A stretch of DNA of 26,128 nt from CAZAYB01 sp964489215. Its GTDB lineage: Bacteria; Planctomycetota; Phycisphaerae; Sedimentisphaerales; Anaerohalosphaeraceae. This document shows positions 21,476 to 26,128 of the stretch, piece by piece. The translations under genes were made by a program, and so were the position numbers. The stretch lies in assembly GCA_964489215.1 (NCBI GenBank), contig CAZAYB010000015.1, forward strand, positions 1 to 26,128, given 5' to 3'. Every line of letters starts with the position of its first letter. The stretch's first letter is position 1. The notes under the pieces are model-generated. The model saw only the letters and a program-made list of their open reading frames with translations, was not told where the DNA came from and made no database searches.

Positions 21476-21898
21476 CTATCCAATCGTATGTCTTCGAGTA
21501 ACAAATCTGCACCTGACGGGCATCTTATGAGCTACCCGTGCAAGTGCCTGCTTGGCTAATTCTTCTTCAACACCGCCTATTTCAAACATAACCGTACCTG
21601 GTTTTACACAAGCTACCCAACCCTCAATCTCGCCTTTACCTTTACCCATTCGAACCTCAAGCGGCTTGGATGTATACGACTTATGAGGAAATATTCGAAT
21701 ATAAACCTTACCCTCACGTCGCAAAAAGTGAGTCGCTGCTATTCGTGCCGCCTCAATCTGTCGGCCGGTTATCCATGCAGTCTCAAGAGACTGGATACCA
21801 AAATCACCAAACGAAACATAGTTACCGCGAGTTGCGTTACCTTTCATCTTGCCTCGCTGGTGCTTACGATATTTAACTCTTTTCGGCATCAAAGCCAT
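21476..21898 (-). CDS. rplP: 50S ribosomal protein L16
   Basis: 140 residues with MALMPKRVKYRKHQRGKMKG, the GNYVSFGDFGIQSLETAWIT block and VRMGKGKGEIEGWVACVKPG, all diagnostic of L16. L16 organises the tRNA-binding region of the large subunit near the A site. A GAGGT Shine-Dalgarno lies seven bases before the ATG. It follows rpsC by 27 bases. Confidence 0.98.
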   Translation of the reverse strand: MALMPKRVKYRKHQRGKMKGNATRGNYVSFGDFGIQSLETAWITGRQIEAARIAATHFLRREGKVYIRIFPHKSYTSKPLEVRMGKGKGEIEGWVACVKPGTVMFEIGGVEEELAKQALARVAHKMPVRCRFVTRRHTIG

Positions 21899-21925
21899 TG
21901 TATTACCTCTTAACTGATCGTATAA

Positions 21926-22780
21926 TTATTCGCTTTTACTTTCCGAGCTTTTCTGTTCCGAAGAAGCTGAATCGGCTTCACTTGTGCTCTTACTATCGGC
22001 TGCTTGTGCCAATTTCTGCCGTACCGGAGCCTTGCTCTTGCCTCCGCCGGAACCTTTAGAACCGCCTGAACCCTTAGAAGAAGGGCCTTTGCCGCCACGC
22101 CTGCCGCCGCCGCGTCTGGGCCTTGATATAGGCTGTATCTCTTCACCAAACTTACCCTTATATATCCAAACCTTGATACCTATAGCACCATAGGTCGTAC
22201 GAGAAGTCGCAACACCGTAATCTACATTAGCATCAAGAGTATGAAGCGGAATACTACCCATTTTCTGAGTCTGGCTTCTTGCAATCTCGGCACCGGAAAG
22301 TCGGCCGCCGCACATAACCTTAACACCTTTGGCACCTGCGTTCATGGCGTTTTCACATGACATCTTCATTGCTCGGCGATAAGAACCACGCTTCTTAAGC
22401 TGCTCAGAGATACTCTCTGCTACCAACTGAGCGTTAAGTGCAGGTTCTTTAACTTCAATAACATTAACATTAACCTTACGGTCTATAATTATTTCCAGCT
22501 CTTCCCTAAGCTTGTCCACCTCCGCGCCGCGGGGACCGATCACCATGCCAGGACGGGCCGTATGCAATGTAACCTTAACCTCATTACGGGTACGGGCTAT
22601 CTCAACCTCTGATACCGCTGCGTAAGGGGGTTGACGATTAAACTTACGATCAACATAGTTTCTGACCTTCCAGTCTTCAACTAAGAATTCTCCATAGTTA
22701 GCTTTTGGAGCAAACCACGTACTGCTCCAGCTTCTGCTGATACCTGTCCTGAAACCAATTGGCGATGCTTTCTGACCCAT
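21926..22780 (-). CDS. rpsC: 30S ribosomal protein S3 with extended low-complexity C-terminus
   Basis: 284 residues. The first ~215 are S3: MGQKASPIGFRTGISRSWSS, a KH domain (ARPGMVIGPRGAEVDKLREE) and a C-domain ending TTYGAIGIKVWIYKGKFGEE. From about residue 218 a basic Gly/Arg/Lys/Ser stretch (RPRRGGGRRGGKGPSSKGSG) leads into a Ser/Glu/Lys-rich tail. E. coli S3 is 233 residues, so the tail adds about 50 residues. S3 lines the mRNA entry pore with S4 and S5. A GGAG Shine-Dalgarno is five bases before the ATG. It follows rplV by 53 bases. Confidence 0.97.
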   Translation of the reverse strand: MGQKASPIGFRTGISRSWSSTWFAPKANYGEFLVEDWKVRNYVDRKFNRQPPYAAVSEVEIARTRNEVKVTLHTARPGMVIGPRGAEVDKLREELEIIIDRKVNVNVIEVKEPALNAQLVAESISEQLKKRGSYRRAMKMSCENAMNAGAKGVKVMCGGRLSGAEIARSQTQKMGSIPLHTLDANVDYGVATSRTTYGAIGIKVWIYKGKFGEEIQPISRPRRGGGRRGGKGPSSKGSGGSKGSGGGKSKAPVRQKLAQAADSKSTSEADSASSEQKSSESKSE

Positions 22781-22833
22781 ACTGCTCCAATTTAATATCT
22801 AATATTAATATTAACTCGTTTCATAAATAACGT

Positions 22834-23382
22834 TCACTCTTCTGTTACTGTTACATAAAGATGGCTCGCTTCCTTACGGATAGGATGTGCCCTGCCGCGG
22901 TCTTTCGGAATCCATCTGCGAGTACCTATTCTTCTGCCAGCTCCGTCAACCCGAGCCTCACAGATAAACAGGCTCTCAAGATCAGCTGCCTGTTCATCAG
23001 CGTTGGCAATAGCGCTTTCCAAAAGCTTGTAAAACATCGATGAAGCGCGTTTATGATTAAACTTCAAAACATCCAATGCGTCCTGGACATGTCTGCCTGC
23101 TATCATATCGGCAACAAGCCTGGCCTTTCGAGGAGCTAACGGCGCGTATCGAAGCTTAGCCTGCCAAACTGATATCTCATTAGTTTCTATACCCAAACCT
23201 TCGGCAAGACGTTCGACATCGGCGGTCTTAGGTACAGGCTTATAAAAACCACGCATCCAGTTACGAAGTGCGCTCTTGGCTGAGTCACGATCCATTCCGC
23301 CATGTGCAAGATAACCTGAAAGCTGATCTATAGTCAGGTTGCGCTCTTCACTAATTTCTTTAAGTTTACTACCGCTTAACAT
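22834..23382 (-). CDS. rplV: 50S ribosomal protein L22 with N-terminal HTH-like domain
   Basis: 182 residues. Residues 73-182 are canonical L22: YAPLAPRKARLVADMIAGRH, ESAIANADEQAADLESLFIC, GTRRWIPKDRGRAHPIRKEA. L22 reaches into the exit tunnel. Residues 1-72 are absent from E. coli L22 (110 residues) and look like a Cro/C1-type HTH: LKEISEERNLTIDQLSGYL, SAKSALRNWMRGFYKPVPKT, then ADVERLAEGLGIETNEIS. The extended start is supported by an AGGATA Shine-Dalgarno eight bases before the ATG at 23382. Without it no start with a good site sits near residue 73. It lies between rpsS and rpsC. Whether the domain binds DNA or RNA, or only adds to assembly, is unknown. Confidence 0.95.
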   Translation of the reverse strand: MLSGSKLKEISEERNLTIDQLSGYLAHGGMDRDSAKSALRNWMRGFYKPVPKTADVERLAEGLGIETNEISVWQAKLRYAPLAPRKARLVADMIAGRHVQDALDVLKFNHKRASSMFYKLLESAIANADEQAADLESLFICEARVDGAGRRIGTRRWIPKDRGRAHPIRKEASHLYVTVTEE

Positions 23383-23449
23383 TTAAACTATCCTGTAAAC
23401 TTTCTTATCAATAAATATCCGGACAAATATGCCCGACTCTTATAAACCA

Positions 23450-23713
23450 CTATCCACCGGAGCCATGTCCTCTGAAAGTACGCGTCAGGCTGAACTCTCC
23501 GAGTTTATGACCCACCATATCTTCAGTAATTAAAACTTTATGAAACATCTTTCCGTTGTGTACCATAAATGTAAAACCCACAAATTCAGGAACTATAGTA
23601 CACGACCTTGCCCATGTTTTAATCGGTTCCTTGCTGCCGGACTCGATCTGTCTGTTTACTTTCAAATAAAGCTTTTCATCAACGTATGGGCCTTTTTTCT
23701 GAGATCTTCCCAT
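23450..23713 (-). CDS. rpsS: 30S ribosomal protein S19
   Basis: 87 residues opening MGRSQKKGPYVDEKLYLKVN and ending with GHKLGEFSLTRTFRGHGSGG, the S19 signature. It forms a complex with S13 in the head of the small subunit. An AAGGAAG Shine-Dalgarno precedes the ATG. It follows rplB by about 31 bases and precedes rplV by 67 bases. Confidence 0.98.
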   Translation of the reverse strand: MGRSQKKGPYVDEKLYLKVNRQIESGSKEPIKTWARSCTIVPEFVGFTFMVHNGKMFHKVLITEDMVGHKLGEFSLTRTFRGHGSGG

Positions 23714-23744
23714 TATCTTCCTTCAGTAATTCTTTACTATTATA

Positions 23745-24599
23745 TTACAATACCAACTGACCGCTTCGTTTATTTCTTCGTCTGCGTATAATACGCTTAT
23801 TAGACGGATTGCGTTTTTTACGGGTCTTGCCGCCCTTAGCCGGCAAACCGTTAGGACTGCAGGGATGCCTGCCGCCGTTACTTCTGCCTTCACCGCCGCC
23901 CATCGGGTGAGCTACAGGGTTCATAGCCTTACCTCGAACATGAGGACGTTTGCCCTGGTGACGTTTTCGTCCAGCCTTACCAAGCTTGACATTCTGATAA
24001 TCACCATTACTCAAAACTCCAATCGTCGCCCTGCATTCACATCTGACCTGCCTCATTTCACCGCTTGGAAGAACGATTGTAACCCAGTCACCTTCTTTTG
24101 CCATAAGCCTTGCTACACCGCCTGCACTTCGTACAAGTTTACCGCCCTGGCCCGGCCTCATCTCAATATTATGAACCGCAACTCCGACAGGAACCGCAGA
24201 AAGCGGCATACTATTACCAACTTTAGGTTCTACTCTCTGACCGCTCTGGACAATATCGCCAACACTAAGCCCCGCAGGAGCCAGAATATAACGCTTTTCA
24301 CCGTCCAGATACTTAACCAGAGAAATAAAACAGTTTCGGTTAGGGTCATACTCAATTGTAGCAACCTTACCATTTACGCCGTCTTTGTTACGCTTGAAAT
24401 CTATCATACGATATATGCGTCTGGCACCGCCACCGCGAAAACGCACAGTCGTCTTGCCGCTGTGGTTTCTTCCGCCATGCTTCTTGATTCTCTTGCACAG
24501 AGACTTCTCGGGCTTATCCCCGCTGAGCTCCTTGTTATAATCAATAACTGAAGCGTTCCTGCGGCCAGGACTTGTCGGTTTATATAATTTTATAGCCAT
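23745..24599 (-). CDS. rplB: 50S ribosomal protein L2
   Basis: 284 residues with the RNA-binding TSPGRRNASVIDYN opening, GKTTVRFRGGGARRIYRMID, and the C-terminal loop MNPVAHPMGGGEGRSNGGRH. That loop usually reads MNPVDHPHGGGEGR; the residue before the key His (equivalent to D228 in E. coli numbering) is Ala here and the second His is Met. L2 is needed for subunit association and supports peptidyl transfer. A GAGGT Shine-Dalgarno precedes the ATG. It follows rplW in canonical order. Confidence 0.98.
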   Translation of the reverse strand: MAIKLYKPTSPGRRNASVIDYNKELSGDKPEKSLCKRIKKHGGRNHSGKTTVRFRGGGARRIYRMIDFKRNKDGVNGKVATIEYDPNRNCFISLVKYLDGEKRYILAPAGLSVGDIVQSGQRVEPKVGNSMPLSAVPVGVAVHNIEMRPGQGGKLVRSAGGVARLMAKEGDWVTIVLPSGEMRQVRCECRATIGVLSNGDYQNVKLGKAGRKRHQGKRPHVRGKAMNPVAHPMGGGEGRSNGGRHPCSPNGLPAKGGKTRKKRNPSNKRIIRRRRNKRSGQLVL

Positions 24600-24633
24600 T
24601 ACTTACCTCGCTTAAAGCTCTCGCTCAAATATA

Positions 24634-24912
24634 TTAGAACAGATCAATATGATGTTCTTCATCAAGTACAACTACTGCCTTTTTCCAGTGTGGAGTAGTA
24701 CCAAAATTCATACCCCTTCGTTTAGGCTTTCCCTTGCGGTTGGATGTACGAACCTTCTTAACCTTAACCTTATAAAGATGCTCAACAGCAGTCTTTATCT
24801 GGTACTTATTTGCCTTTGTATGAACCTGAAAGGAATAGGCATTTCCAATATTCGCAAAATGCATTCCCTGCTCTGTCACCAATGGCTTGATTACTACATC
24901 ATAATCATTCAC
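24634..24912 (-). CDS. rplW: 50S ribosomal protein L23 (GTG start)
   Basis: 92 residues; MNDYDVVIKPLVTEQGMHFA, ANKYQIKTAVEHLYKVKVKK and GKPKRRGMNFGTTPHWKKAV match L23, which lies at the tunnel exit and binds trigger factor and the signal recognition particle. The start is a GTG at 24912, with AGGTG five bases upstream; no in-frame ATG lies near. The gene lies 17 bases after rplD. Confidence 0.95.
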   Translation of the reverse strand: MNDYDVVIKPLVTEQGMHFANIGNAYSFQVHTKANKYQIKTAVEHLYKVKVKKVRTSNRKGKPKRRGMNFGTTPHWKKAVVVLDEEHHIDLF

Positions 24913-24929
24913 AACTGCACCTGCCTGTT

Positions 24930-25562
24930 TTAATTTTCTTTGCTGTTTTTATTAATAAGAGACTCAAAGGCTTCCTTGGTAAACAAAACCTTCTGCCTGT
25001 TGCATATATCGCCAGCATTCAGATCATTAACAATAAGAACATCAACCTTCGGAATATTCCTTGCTGACTTGTAAACATTCACATCATAACCGTTGACAGT
25101 TACAAGACAACTTCTATCTATCTTAAGGTTGCCGAGCATTTTGACAAAATCTTTAGTCTTAGGCTCTTTGAAATCAAACTTGTCAACAACAACCAGATTG
25201 CCGCTCTCGAGCTTGCTGAGGATTGCTGATGACATTGCCAAACGCCTCTGCTTTTTTGGCATATCCTTACCAAAATCCCGGCGTTTCTTGGCAAAAGTCG
25301 TTCCTCCGCCGACCCGCTTACCCGTACGGGCATTACCTACTCGGGCATTACCTGTACCCTTTTGACGGAAAAGCTTGCTTGTCGAACCTGCAACATCGCT
25401 TCTGCCCTTGGTTGTGGCAGTGCCTACACGCTTATTGGCATGATACATCACGATCGCCTGCTTAAGAAGATCGTGACGGACCTTGCCGCCCAAACTGGCT
25501 TCATCAACCTTAAGGCTCTCAACTGACTTACCTGCTTTATTTAATACTGATACTTCTATCAT
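24930..25562 (-). CDS. rplD: 50S ribosomal protein L4
   Basis: 210 residues with the extended arm GSTSKLFRQKGTGNARVGNA and RVGGGTTFAKKRRDFGKDMP, then the globular part (MSSAILSKLESGNLVVVDKF). The arm reaches into the exit tunnel. L4 also autoregulates the S10 operon in E. coli; the leader needed is outside this window. The gene lies 31 bases after rplC. Confidence 0.98.
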   Translation of the reverse strand: MIEVSVLNKAGKSVESLKVDEASLGGKVRHDLLKQAIVMYHANKRVGTATTKGRSDVAGSTSKLFRQKGTGNARVGNARTGKRVGGGTTFAKKRRDFGKDMPKKQRRLAMSSAILSKLESGNLVVVDKFDFKEPKTKDFVKMLGNLKIDRSCLVTVNGYDVNVYKSARNIPKVDVLIVNDLNAGDICNRQKVLFTKEAFESLINKNSKEN

Positions 25563-25593
25563 CTTTCCGTTCCAAATCCGCCATTATTGGCTA

Positions 25594-26128
25594 TTAATTC
25601 TTTCTGCTGCTGCGTACCTCTAAATATCCGCCGCATGGACCAGGGACTGCTCCCTTGACAACTAAAAGATTCTGTTCTTCATCTATTGATATAACTTTAT
25701 GATTTTTTGTCGTTACCCTTGTACCCCCCATCCTGCCTGCCATACGCTTACCTTTTTTAAGGTTACCGCCATGACCTGCGTCACTTGCAAAACTCGATAT
25801 AGAACCTGCCGCTCTGTGCTTACGCTCTGTACCATGAGATGCAGGGAAACCGCCAAATCCATGACGCTTCATTACACCGGCAAATCCCTTACCCTTAGTC
25901 GTCCCGGATACATCTACAAAAGTAACTTCAGAAAATTCACTTACCTTGACATCTCCGCCGACTTCAACTTCCGGCAGTTCCTTAACGCGATACTCTCTAA
26001 CAAAACGCTTAGGCTCACAACCTGCCTTTTTACAATGACCGACCAGAGCATTGGTCTGCCTGCTTTTTTTAACATCCTCAAAGCCCATCTGAACGGCGTT
26101 ATAACCGTCAGTTTCTTCACTCTTAACC
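25594..26128 (-). CDS. rplC: 50S ribosomal protein L3 (5' end cut by window end)
   Basis: 177 residues of L3 are visible, reading in frame from the window edge (VKSEETDGYNAVQMGFEDVK). The ATG at 26088 is internal, because L3 homology runs upstream of it. The signature GFAGVMKRHGFGGFPASHGT and ERKHRAAGSISSFASDAGHG match planctomycete-type L3. L3 is an early assembly protein near the peptidyl-transferase centre. It heads the visible part of the S10 operon; rpsJ and the promoter are expected upstream, outside the window. Confidence 0.97.
   Translation of the reverse strand, partial: VKSEETDGYNAVQMGFEDVKKSRQTNALVGHCKKAGCEPKRFVREYRVKELPEVEVGGDVKVSEFSEVTFVDVSGTTKGKGFAGVMKRHGFGGFPASHGTERKHRAAGSISSFASDAGHGGNLKKGKRMAGRMGGTRVTTKNHKVISIDEEQNLLVVKGAVPGPCGGYLEVRSSRKN

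Noticed and set aside
23865..24551. 228-residue plus-strand ORF over rplB
   Set aside because: It is antisense to rplB, a codon-bias shadow with a composition unlike a real protein.

Overview
The window looks like a chromosomal segment of a Planctomycetota bacterium, most likely class Phycisphaerae or a Sedimentisphaerales-like lineage. This is inferred, not computed. The clues are secreted proteins ending in a single dockerin-type calcium loop or a PEP-CTERM sorting signal, a LacI regulator next to a prepilin-like gene, a LacI-controlled glycan-type locus, and an S10-spc-alpha ribosomal operon that lacks rpmD and rpsD and carries extended L22 and S3 proteins.

Region 1 (1-8.3 kb) is a LacI-regulated accessory locus. 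On the minus strand a LacI-family regulator reads into a type IV prepilin-like gene cut by the window edge. To its right lies an intergenic control region of nearly 500 bp before the next leader. It has two outward-facing, nearly mirror-image promoters (TTGATT-N17-TATAAT and TTGAAT-N17-TATAAT) and four LacI-type operator-like sites placed symmetrically. The rightward promoter leads through a short upstream ORF into three paralogous secreted beta-repeat proteins (two with dockerin-like ends, one with PEP-CTERM). A UroD/MtaA-like protein and a secreted GH99/GH71-like glycosidase with a CBM9-like tail follow. A convergent nitrilase-superfamily lipoprotein closes the locus. The likely theme is surface display plus glycan degradation under sugar-responsive control.

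Region 2 (9.4-10.7 kb) is a gene-poor RNA region. It holds a strong consensus-like promoter with no ORF behind it, the 3' half of a tRNA (Pro-GGG-like) without its 5' half, a 20-bp imperfect direct repeat bracketing a foldable segment, an intact tRNA-Arg(CCT) with its own terminator, and an initiator tRNA-fMet on the minus strand with a strong terminator.

Region 3 (10.7 kb to the end) is one long minus-strand ribosomal superoperon. In transcription order it is rplC (cut by the window end), rplD, rplW, rplB, rpsS, rplV, rpsC, rplP, rpmC, rpsQ, rplN, rplX, rplE, rpsN, rpsH, rplF, rplR, rpsE, rplO, secY, adk, map, infA, rpmJ, rpsM, rpsK, rpoA, rplQ, then a HIT-family gene and the fMet tRNA. Spacing is tight, with many Shine-Dalgarno sites inside or just after the preceding gene. 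The most unusual item is L22, which carries about 72 extra N-terminal residues resembling a Cro/C1-type helix-turn-helix.
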